A DNA stretch of 64,000 bases from Anthostomella pinea. Taxonomy: Eukaryota; Ascomycota; Sordariomycetes; Xylariales; Xylariaceae. Under the pieces are notes generated by a model. It was given only the letters and a program-made list of their open reading frames with translations, searched no databases and was not told the DNA's origin. Where the stretch lies: contig CAUWAG010000010.1 in NCBI GenBank assembly GCA_963556695.1, positions 4,836,001-4,900,000 of the forward strand, written 5' to 3'. The translations under genes and the position numbers were made by a program. Below, piece after piece: positions 12,086 through 20,972 of this stretch (position 1 is its first letter; every line of letters starts with the position of its first letter).

Positions 12086-12226
12086 CCAGCTTGTGAGAAA
12101 ATTTTTCTGCGCCTTGGCAAGGATAGTCAGGTACTGAGACAAATGCCTGCTTTAGTGCAGATATAGAGGTTGCGCCCTAACAGCGGGGCGCCAAGAAAAA
12201 TAGTTGTTTTTGGTAAGAGTGTGTGT

Positions 12227-12240
12227 AGGTTGATGAGGAA
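12227..12240. repeat. LINE target-site duplication, right copy
   Basis: The second 14-bp copy of AGGTTGATGAGGAA borders the LINE 5' end, about 20 bp beyond the point where homology with the second LINE copy stops. Confidence 0.85.
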
Positions 12241-12300
12241 CAGGACACGGAACCTCCGAAGAAGATTCGAGATGAGGAAGGCCAGTGCATAAGCCGATAG

Positions 12301-13316
12301 GCAGTCCACGATAATCTGACTGCACAGGCAGTCGAAGCTACCCTCGAGAAGCCGGTCCAGTGTTCCCAAGCTGAAGGGGGGAAATAGGAAAAGGGTAACA
12401 CATGACACGTGGCACTCTAGACCCGGCGTGGCCTCCGTGGGACCCTAATGGCCAATTTCCTTGCAAGGCATCTGGAGGATCTGCGGCAACTCGATAAGCC
12501 CATTGCTGCCCTGCGGCGTCAGGTTGCTACAGGCCCATGAAACTCAAAAGCTGACCTCGTGTACGCCACCGCAAACTTGAGATTTGAGACAGACTCCTAG
12601 TAGGATGGTTCCGGACCTAGCGGATAAGAGACACGAACCCGCGCACTTAGTAGCACCGCCGCGACGGCACAAGGATAAAGCTGCCAGGGTGACACCAGGG
12701 GCTTCAACAAGGTGAATGTTTTCCTAGATATTATCCCACACATGTCTCCTTGACACTTCTCTTTGGAACAACAGATTCGCTCTGAGCTGAGTTAGCCTAT
12801 ACAACTTGGGGCCATTAAGCAAGCATGACCGTCCCCATGCGAGATAAGGGGTTCAAGTTTCCTATTCTAGAATAGCCCCAACGGCCGTTTCCCTTCTGCT
12901 TCCCTCCTGGTCTTCTACTTGTTACACCCATGGTCCTTCTCATGCCCTTGAGCTATTCCGCAGACGATTTTCTCTTCGGACAACAGCACCACGATAAGTG
13001 CTTGGACAGTTTCGGCATCGCCTGGTACATCTATCTTGCTCCGCCTTCAGTATGAGAATCTGACTACATGACAGCAGAGCTTGTCCCTGAGACTGTCTCC
13101 CGACAGCCTTCTTACGGTGGCTTAGCAGTGCCCATAATATCTATCGGACATTGGTATCATGATTCAGATAGTGGCTACGTTCCCACGACGTCCCGTCTGC
13201 GAAAGCTCCTTTTAGGGCATCCATGGAGAGAGCTTTTCGGTGACTATACCAAGGTCTTCACGGTTTGCAACAACCCAAATGCAGGAGATGTAGATGCTGC
13301 CAACCCCGTTGTATGC
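12301..13316. other. Region between LINE and Pogo element
   Basis: No gene is recognised. A plus-strand frame at 13068-13319 (83 codons) ends within the first bases of the Pogo terminal repeat, so if genuine it is truncated by that insertion. It contains LRKLLLGHPWRELFGDYTK but no known motif. Confidence 0.35.
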
Positions 13317-13318
13317 TA

Positions 13319-15250
13319 ACATCGACCACCCCCCTGCGGACCACCCCCCGCGGACCAGCGCGTTCTGACCCACAAACGCGTAATTCACCAACCACCAGGA
13401 TTATGGTGATCCACCATCTACACCATCACTTTTGCATCTTTTTTTTCACAAAGCACACTATTTGAATCCTTATCCACTGCTGGATCTCATGATGTTATTT
13501 TACGACTGTCAAATAAAAGCTGAAGCCGCCATTTTGGCCATCCAACACGGAGCTCCAGTCCGCTCGTCAGCCCTCGAATGGCAAATCAGTCGCTCGTACG
13601 TCAACCGACGAATCTCTGGCACCCCAACGCGGAATGAGACCAGCGCTCTCCAACAGGCTCTCTCACCGTATCTCGAACATAAGCTGGCAAGCTGGGCCCT
13701 GGGGCAAGCACGGCTAGGGTATTCTCTGGCGGTCTCTAAGTTCCGTCTCATGGCCTAGCGGATGCTCCATGCCACCGGGGATGCTCCAGAATTAGGGAAA
13801 AATTGGGCATCCAAGTTCCTGTCTCAAAACCCAGAAGTCAAGATAATGAAGTCTCGTGTTATCGACTACAACCGAGTGAATAGTGCTACAGCGGCAAATA
13901 TCAACATTTTTTTCGATCGGTGTGACGCCCTTGACGTGGCTAACCTCATGCCAGCACGCTGGTACAACGTCGACGAAATGGGAATCGCCCAGGGGGTTGG
14001 GGACTCCCATTGGGTGGTCTCCGAGGCCTCCGGCAACGTGGCTATGAAGAAAGGGGTCGAGAAGGGTGAATGGATAACTGCCCTAGAGTGTGTGAGCGGA
14101 TCTGGTGAGACCTTGCCGCTGCTGGTGATTCTCAAAAGGATTAATGTACAAGCCCAGTAATTTAGCAACCAAAATGAGGGCAAATTCACCAACTAGAGGT
14201 TTATTACGTCGCCCAATGGATGGACCTCGAATCCCATTGCGTTAGAATGGCTTCAATGTATCTTTATTCCTCATATTCGGGAGGTCCACGGCAACATATG
14301 GGTGGTTTTGGTGTGTGATGGCCACGACTCTCATACGAATGACGAGTTCTTAGCCACCTGCTTAAGAAACAAAGTATGGTTGATCTTTTATGAACCTCAT
14401 TGCTCCCATGTAGTCCAGGTGTTAGATGTGGGAGTCTTCAATTTAGTGAAGAAAAGGTTGAAGACCTTACTCCAGGAGACGCCCAGCGGCTGTCTGGGAC
14501 TCAGGCCATCTAAGGAGGAGGTTTTGGAGTGCTACGAGCAGGCCCGGAAGGACACAATGACGCTCAACATCAGAATTGCCTGGAAAAAGACTGGGATTGT
14601 TCCTCGCAACAGAGCGGAGGCATTGAAGTCGAAATATGTGATTCTGGAGGATAAGGGGGTGGCCAGGGCACGCCAGAGGGACCCTAAGGCTTCCGAGCGA
14701 GCCACAACACCAGATTTTCTCAAGATGGTAGCTAAAACCATTATCACAACACCCTCTGGAAGCCGGGCTTTGCGGGAGAGTGCTCGAAAGCTCGAAAGAA
14801 AGGACCCTTCCTTTGGGGGGCCCTCTAAGCGCTTGTTGGTGCGGAAGGCTGGCAAGGCCATGGATGTTCAGGCTGCTACCATTACAAATCTACGGGCCAA
14901 ATGTGAGCTGCTTGAGGCTCAAGTAGCTAAAAAGGCTAATACCACTCGAAAAGCAGTCAAACCAACACCAGGGGAACGATTCATCACAATGGCTAACATA
15001 AGGGAGGCCAAAATGGAGCTGAGGAACAGGAGGGTCTATAGGGACTCCGCTGCAGGCGAAGAGGTCCCATAAGAGGTCCCTGGTGAAGATTTAGGGTCGG
15101 AATCGGATTCTGGGAGCTGTATTATGGTTAGAACACCACGACCTTAGTGTATTTAGCAACTGTGGTGGTTGTAGATGGCTTCATCTGAATGAGAGTGGTG
15201 TGGTGTGGAGTGGTCCGTGGGGGGGTGGTCCGCAGGGGGGGGTGAGATGT
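13319..15250 (+). mobile_element. Fot1/Pogo-type DNA transposon with TIRs
   Basis: The 1,932-bp element is flanked by TA at 13317-13318 and 15251-15252, the target duplication of the Tc1/mariner-Pogo superfamily. The terminal inverted repeats of about 39-40 bp (13319-13357 and 15211-15250) begin ACATC and share CCCCCTGCGGACCACCCCCC. The plus-strand transposase inside belongs to the Fot1/Pogo DDD group. The transposase has three in-frame stops but the ends look intact, so the element could only move if supplied with enzyme in trans. Confidence 0.9.
13432..15072 (+). pseudogene. Pogo-type transposase with three nonsense codons
   Basis: A single frame spans 13432-15072 with stops at 13756 (TAG), 14158 (TAA) and 14194 (TAG). 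Each could arise from CAG or CAA by one C-to-T change. The N-terminus has the psq/CENP-B helix-turn-helix region (KAEAAILAIQHG and ALEWQISRSYVNRRI, then LGKNWASKFLSQNP). The three catalytic aspartates of the DDE_1 family are visible in YNVDEMGIAQG, VLVCDGHDSH and HVVQVLDVGVFN. The basic C-terminal tail of about 150 residues is typical. The translation start is unclear: the first ATG of the frame is close to the TIR. Confidence 0.88.
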
Positions 15251-15252
15251 TA

Positions 15253-15570
15253 CCGATATGGGGAGGTAAGCGAGAATTGCAAGGGGACGAAAGGGGAGTC
15301 TTTGTTGGTTAATGTCCAAAGCTTGACGGTCATCTTGCTGAGGCCTGTGCGAGTTACACCTGGACGTCTTCCGATGTTGCCCTGGATCCGAAAACAAGCC
15401 CGATGGATTTGAAGCTGGACAGGAGAGGCGGACGGGCGGCTGTTTCCATTACAAACCGATGAATCTTGTGACTACAGGCGTACCCAGATACCATGCGGCA
15501 CAACACATAAGCTCAAGTTCGTCCTCGAGATAGCTCGCAGTGTACCCTCGGAGCCAGACGGAGGGTCACT
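15253..15570. other. Upstream region resembling 55.44-55.74 kb
   Basis: No ORF is supported here, but the last part and the following start of the 15.6-kb gene share patches with the region before 55900. Shared patches include GGATAG(G/A)AC, GGCAGT and ACCATTGGCTCGC(T/C)AAACA (15700 and 55720). This suggests two diverged copies of one locus including its promoter. Confidence 0.45.
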
Positions 15571-16732
15571 ATGTGCGGTCAAGCACATCGAGATCCCACA
15601 TCTCGTCATTTCTTATTATGGATAGGACCAAGTGGCAGTGCTCATGCGGTTTGTCGGCCGACGAGGAGATCTGTTTCAAGATCATGGTACCATTGGCTCG
15701 CTAAACAAACCCCTAGTACAGCAAGGACGAGCCCTAGGATGGCCAGGGCGCGCTCGCAGGTATCAAGGGGGGATCCCATCGGTCACGGCATCTTCAACTG
15801 TGAGTGCGCTTCCCTCGATGACGATGGTTTTGGCTCCTTGGACCAGTGGGCCGCTGACGAACCGGCCTGCGACAAAATGAGCGGTAGATTTCCCTCTGGC
15901 GTCGGGCGTAGGGACGATATCTTCATGATCACCAATCCAGATCTCGTCCCTTTTCGAGACGCTGCCCGGGGCATCAAGCCTTTGCATCCAGGCGATGTTC
16001 AGCCCAGTGTCGATTCGCCTAGCAGCAACTACCATCGTCCGATCGATGTTGTTCACACTGCAGGTGTCGCCTGCCTGAGTCACGACGTCCAGCCCGACTC
16101 CACTCTCATCGTCCGATGCCCAAGCATGCATGAGAATACTCCAGCGACCGATCTTCCCGGCAGTCTCCCCCCGAAGGATAACAAAGGCATAACCAGTCAC
16201 CATGCCACGGACTTTCATACTCCTGAGAGCAGCAATATCGCTGCCTCCGAAGCAAGTTCAACAGCCACTGTTGGCTGTAGTCCTGTCGGGGTTATTTATC
16301 TCACCACTCCCAACTCGCTGATCGAATCCACCTCCCGGGAAAGCCAAAGAAGGCGGTTCAGCCGATGTCTTGCCAGATTCCAAGAAAAGAAGGCTTAAGC
16401 ACGCCAAGCGCGCCTCAACCTCGATCCTACGGGCCCGGAAGAACGCCTTGTGTTTCGGAGACGAAGAGGACGAATATAAATGGAATCGCGGGGGAAAGGT
16501 GTGGAAGCAGTTGGAAGATCAAGAGCACGTGAGAACGGCGAAGGAATTTCTGGGCGAGAACCCTAACCCATTGGCCTGTCCAATGTACTCACTCTCTCTG
16601 CCGCCTAGAGCTTGCAGTGGTGCCCTGGCGCTGCACATAGATGAATCGCCGACCGCCCTAGGCGTCTGCCCTGCTTCCAAGTCGTCCAACTCCCCTGCGC
16701 TCGGGATCGGAGCTGTGTTTTCCACCATCTAG
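15571..16732 (+). pseudogene. Unrecognised multicopy protein, frame-shifted
   Basis: Two overlapping plus-strand frames seem to belong together. The first (15571-16398) is Ser/Pro/Asp rich and disordered-looking. The second, open from about 16330 to 16732, carries a charged, better-ordered stretch with SKKRRLKHAKRASTSILRAR, then GDEEDEYKWNRGGKVWKQL and DQEHVRTAKEFLGENP. The basic cluster could be a nuclear localisation signal. I recognise no named domain. A related gene begins at 55900 with similar upstream DNA. The frame change near 16340-16400 may be an intron or a frameshift. The opposite strand also has a long frame (15763-16218), which I take to be a shadow. Confidence 0.35.
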
Positions 16733-17358
16733 GGTCTTCTCTGCTCAACTCTTGTCTCGGCTTCGAGCTAGCTGTGGTGGCTATGCCTGGAGAAAAGCCA
16801 ATCGGAAGGGTATTTGGCCAGCCTGCATCGTAGACAAATTACTCATAGAAACGTCATGAACCGAATCGCATTGGTTGCACCGATATAAGGCTTTGTGCGA
16901 TTAGCGACGGGGCGATAGCTTGTTATAGCTGGTTACTGCACTAAGGTCACCCGCCTGATCAAAAGAGTTCATTTTTCAGCTACAGCCAATTCATTAAGAT
17001 ACGCACAGCTTGATTCTGGGTAGCCGTTTCCAGGCTCCATGTAGACGTCTTTCTACCGTAGACATTTCTTGGGCCTTTTTATTGTAGCGAATCATCATAT
17101 CCCCATAACGGCTTGTTTGTGTCTGCTCGTTGGATAAACGCCCTTTTTCTTTGCAGTTCGGGTGATGACGCTCTTAAGTCGAAGGTAAGTTATATGTGTG
17201 AGAGATATGGCCCCGAGAAGTCATTTTAAGGACACGTTTAGTCGAGATGTCTTCTATTGGAGTTGCATAGGTGAGCAGATATTACGCCTAGGGATGCACT
17301 GTTACTCCTAAGAAAAGGAAACTTCCTAGACTAGAAAAGGCTTCTCTTCTCGGCAGTA
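16733..17358. other. No gene recognised
   Basis: I see no protein-like frame and no repeat in this stretch. It precedes the start of the membrane-protein pseudogene. Confidence 0.4.
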
Positions 17359-17943
17359 ATGGATATGGGGTCTCTGGAAGTACCGCGGCTCATATCTACT
17401 GAGGGTCGGCGGGTAGTCAGGCTGTTACCTATTTATTATGCTAGTCTTGTACTGACGTTGCTTTCTGTCGCCACAACCGTCATCGGAACGAACACAGGAG
17501 AAACCCAGCCCGCCCGTTACGCAAACTACCACCTGACAATAGCCGCTAAAGCCAGCGAGGTTTTATACCAAATTAGCACCTACTTTTCTATCTGTGTGTG
17601 TGCAACGCTCTAACGACAACAGCCTCCGACAGCGGTCTTTGACTCCGCAGGTGGATCGCCCGAGCGCGTAGCGTAGTAGGCGGAGCTCTGGGCCGTCCCG
17701 CGCCTCAAGGAGGACGGAAAGCTTTGCGGGCCTGCCCCGCTCCTTTCGAAGCTGGGCAAGGTCATGAACCTGGGGCGTGACTGGGATGTGAACTTCGAGG
17801 CCGGGTTGACGTATGGTTGCTTGTACGTTGGGGTGACGGGAGCGGCTCGGAGAGAGGTGTCGGCGCGAGTCGGCCACAAAGTGGCACGGTCAGTGCATTC
17901 GCCGTTTGTTACATTTCTGTGGCGTACATTAGACGAACAGTAA
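17359..17943 (+). pseudogene. Membrane-anchored protein of unknown family, three stops
   Basis: One frame from ATG at 17359 to TAA at 17941 is interrupted by TAA at 17611 and a double TAG at 17674-17679. The first part has a hydrophobic segment (IYYASLVLTLLSVATTVIGT) and a second one (YQISTYFSICVCATL). The rest reads as an ordered soluble domain with LWAVPRLKEDGKLCGPAP, GRDWDVNFEAGLTYGCLYV and VHSPFVTFLWRTL. Two lines point to one ancestral gene rather than two: the frame is the same throughout and the sequence after the stops remains protein-like. I do not recognise the family. It is convergent with the SERAC1-like gene at 18449. Confidence 0.45.
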
Positions 17944-18448
17944 AGTACCCGGGCCCGCTGGTCTCCGAAGTGATACCTCGCGGTACAGAGGGTCTCCTCC
18001 GTCGCGTGGCGCCATGCTGCCGTACCATACGCAACATGACGCTTGCTGGGGGCCACGCTGCACTAGCCCATGATGACCAGATTGCAGGTGTCTGCTAAGT
18101 CCACTAGGCTCGACAGCACACAGATCAGTTCTAGGAAAAGGTAGGTAATGGAGGTCCGCGGCGATGAACCGCCATGAACGCGCCACGTCTGGTTGTGAAG
18201 GCGGCCATCGCCCTACGATCCACGCTGCACCGGCCTGGCAGGGCCACGACGTAGTTTATAGATTCATTACGTTGCCTTGCGAGACGTTTCCTCTGTGAAT
18301 TGTGTAATTCCTTTTGAAAGTCGACCCAAGCTGGATAGCACGCAGCGGAGCTCTCTGCTTAGATATTGGGTTTGCGGGAGCTCAATATAGGTTAGCACAG
18401 TACTGACGTGCCTTAGCGGGAAAGCCTGGATCACTTACGGTCCACGGT
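17944..18448. other. Spacer with patches repeated near 20.5-20.7 kb
   Basis: No gene is seen. The stretch around 17970-18085 and the one around 20572-20690 share a TGATACCTCGCG-like start, the words TACAGA and CGCGTGGC, and the ending ATGATGA(C/T)CAGATTGC. They look like diverged direct copies. Confidence 0.35.
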
Positions 18449-19911
18449 CTAAGACGCCGCACCCAAAACCAGACTCTTGATTCGCTCTTTCACCACAACA
18501 TACGCATCGTCGTACCAGGACACAAATCTGACGAGACCCGAGTGGTTGGCATCCAACGGCATGATGTCTTCCTCGGGCACTGCGGTCAGGCCGGTGCTGG
18601 TCGCCGACTTCTTCGTGACCATCAGAACGGGCGGGCCCGACTTCCGTAGCGTACTGTCAGGTTGCCTCTAGACACATGATGAGCAGGAATGAACCAGCAC
18701 AAAATTGGGATGACTGGGCGAGACGTACTGCAATAGTCGCGCTCAGCCGGCGCTCGTAGAAAGCAACTATGCACAGCTGGTTTTGGAAATACCGCGCAAA
18801 GTCGTCCGCTATGCGGGCCAGGAAGTCGGACGGTTCCGACTCGTTATTCACGACCAGAGCGCAAATAAGAGCCTGATTTGGCCACCCTCTTACCACAGAG
18901 GCGAGCTTCTCGTTACGCAGACCTAGCTGCGGCACCCCGAAAAACAGCAGGCCGCAGGAGGTTTGTGAGAGGAGCCAGTGCGTCGGGCTGCTAGCGGGGC
19001 TCCTAGAAGCGTGGACGAGTGCCTGCGACAGGTCAGCATTGACCGGCACAAGGGACCTGGCAAACCTGCCTCTTTAATAAGAAGGCCACCCAGACTGTGG
19101 CCTAGTAGGATAATCGGACAACGCTCAGTCTGCGGCGTTGTTAGCCAGTCCCGTGTCAGCGGACGACGAACCCACCTCGTCGCTCGTCCAGAATGCCGTT
19201 AGGCTTTCAAGAAACTGCTGGCCCAAGTCTTTTATGGAGGACTTGGCGTTGCTCTTTAGCAATATCGTGTCATATCCGTACAGGAGTACACGGATATTTG
19301 GGATGTCGCCTGAGAGCCAATCGCGTAGCCAGAGATTGTTCCTACCCGGCGATTTTCACAAGCTGATCGCGTGGCTTGCCAGGCCCGGCACGGCAATTAT
19401 ACTGCGAACATATAGGATGATCAGCTAGAAGGACGACGCTGGGTGGGAAGCGAGGTGCATACTCGCAGTAGGCGCCGGCTAGGTCTTTATAGAGCGACGT
19501 GATGCCGTAGAACGTGCAGTCGAAGCGGTACGGGGACGCTTTAGGAGCATGCTGGAGGCGAGCCAGCAGCTGGTCCTCTAAAAGCCGCGTCTTGACCGTC
19601 GCAGTTGCGCAGGCGCAAGTGCGGTCTCTCGACGCAAGGGAGCGCACGACCAAGCTATCGAGCTGACCTTGTAAATCCGGACTTGCAGCAATGATCGACT
19701 GCAGCTCACGTTCTAGCTCGGTAGTAGTTGTTCCCGTAGGGACCTCGTCCATGCGTAGCGTCAATTCGCGGAAACGCCGCTGGCCGAGTGTGTCGCTGCC
19801 TGGCTCAGGTCTCTGCTGTGGGGGACGTGCTCCCCAAAACAGCTGGAAGAGGCAAGTGGCCAGGAGAGCCACCACGCTCGTCCCAACAAGGAGCTGGGGG
19901 GGAAGTTCCAT
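18449..19911 (-). pseudogene. SERAC1-like serine hydrolase, copy 1
   Basis: The N-terminus has one membrane segment (LLVGTSVVALLATCLFQLFW), followed by the family signature LRMDEVPTGTTTTELE and RDRTCACATATVKT. After a likely intron the protein continues IIAVPGLASHAIS, then a TGA, then WLRDWLSGDIPNIRVLLYGY. The nucleophile elbow GHSLGGLLIKE lies near 19085 but in a shifted frame. The 3' part is intact: CGLLFFGVPQLGLRNEKLA, an intron at 18668-18728 (GTACGT to TAG) that keeps frame, and KSGPPVLMVTKKSATSTGL. The fold is an alpha/beta hydrolase as in SERAC1/PGAP1-type domains at the head of many fungal NLRs. Here it ends at 18449 without a NACHT domain. Start chosen at MELPPQ; an upstream in-frame ATG exists. 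Confidence 0.75.
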
Positions 19912-20171
19912 GGCGTTGATTCTCGAGGACATTTGCGTCGCGTAACAAGATTCAGCAGAGACATAAGTATTGGAGAACAAAGGTGATCCTATATAGCCAA
20001 GAGGCGCCAAGGAGCTGACCCGCCGGCTGGGCTGACATGCGTCCGACATCAGCAATGCCTGGATGCGACGATTGTAGGGAGCCGCGTCCTATCGCCAGAA
20101 TAAGAAGAGGCTTTCATTCGGCTGCTAGTATGAATTCCCCTGTCAGCATGCCTTTCTTTCTGTCCGCTGCC

Positions 20172-20510
20172 ATGGCTTCTTCGCAGCTGTTGCCGCCGTT
20201 CTGTGTCGAGCACCAGTTAAAGTTGGACCTATATAAGGACCTAGGCTCGTCCCGTCCTGTCCACCATTTGTCAGGGTATCCCCACATCGCGCTGGACGAC
20301 TGGCACCGCATCCGGGGTTTTCTCGACGAGGAATTCTGCTCGGACGATCTAGACAAGATGGCTGACAGGCTTTGGTGGATGACTAAGCAGGACAGCGCAA
20401 GCATCTACCCCACGGTGCAAAGCGCGTCGGATGGCTGGAGCAGCCCGGTTGGCGGTGGCTTCGAGAGATTGGCTGTCGACGGGGCGACCTGGACGTTAAG
20501 GGCCCGTTAG
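20172..20510 (+). pseudogene. DUF6601-like protein, N-terminal fragment
   Basis: The frame contains HHLSGYPHIALDDWHRIRGF, LDEEFCSDDLDKMADRLWW and MTKQDSASIYP. It aligns residue by residue with the conceptual protein of the 24.3-25.2 kb locus (KLWEFLDREFCSKDINQMAS, then RLW, a stop, ISKQDSANISP). After SIYP the match stops, so the membrane half is missing. The fragment starts about 260 bp from the oppositely oriented SERAC1-like gene. I believe the family is the one Pfam calls DUF6601, a fungal family often mislabelled as subtilisin-like; function unknown. Confidence 0.6.
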
Positions 20511-20972
20511 ATTTTGTATGGTGTGCATCGGAACAAGGATAGGTACCAAGATTCTCTGTTCCATAAAGCGATACCTTGCGCTACAGAAGGACCTGCCCAT
20601 CGCGTGGCATTGCGCAGTCCGTAGAGGTCACACAGTAAGGAACTTACTAAAACTCTCCGCTTGATTGGTCTATGATGATCAGATTGCCAGTTTCGCGTTC
20701 AACGATGCCAACCCGGATCCTGAACGTATCTTCAGTTGTTCACCATAATTGGAAGGCCCTACACAATCCATGGGAGTCTTTTACAGAGTTCGATCGCATT
20801 TGTGCCCATGGAAGGCACGCGATCCTTTGCTAACAATCCACAGAGGGTCGTCACTCTCGAATGTTCCGCTACAACGATGCGAGGAGCCTTATAAATTCAT
20901 CATGCCCCCAAGGACCGTCGTTTTGCAGAGAAAGTGAAAAAAGACGAGAGCTTTGAACGGATCAAAAAGGTT
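20511..20972. other. No gene recognised between DUF6601 fragment and NACHT-WD40 gene
   Basis: Contains the second copy of the spacer patches noted at 17.97-18.09 kb and a 62-codon frame without resemblance to anything known. Confidence 0.35.

Larger units (their letters stand above)
6629..12226 (-). mobile_element. Full-length Tad1-like LINE, degenerate
   Basis: This is a non-LTR retrotransposon on the minus strand of about 5.6 kb. It has ORF1 with zinc knuckles and ORF2 with apurinic-type endonuclease, reverse transcriptase and RNase H, the order of the fungal Tad1 group. The minus-strand 3' end, at 6629-6650, is A-rich (TAAATACAAAACAAACAACA), as expected of target-primed reverse transcription. 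A perfect 14-bp direct repeat AGGTTGATGAGGAA flanks it at 6615-6628 and 12227-12240. A second partial copy at 42844-44084 shares its sequence up to base 12207 on the 5' side. Multiple in-frame stops in ORF2 make it non-autonomous now. Confidence 0.9.
6566..12300 (+). pseudogene. Short reading frame split by the LINE insertion
   Basis: Outside the LINE, the bases 6566-6628 and 12241-12300 join across one copy of the 14-bp target duplication into a single open frame of 40 codons. It starts at ATG (MPLGGPSPDK) and ends EEGQCISR followed by TAG. Upstream exons may have existed. I recognise no function. The continuity of the frame supports the assigned insertion boundaries but, being short, could be chance. 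Confidence 0.35.

Noticed and set aside
15763..16218. 151-codon minus-strand frame as the real gene at 15.6-16.7 kb
   Set aside because: The plus-strand frames continue into a more protein-like charged domain and share upstream DNA with the 55.9-kb locus, so the minus frame is taken as a shadow.
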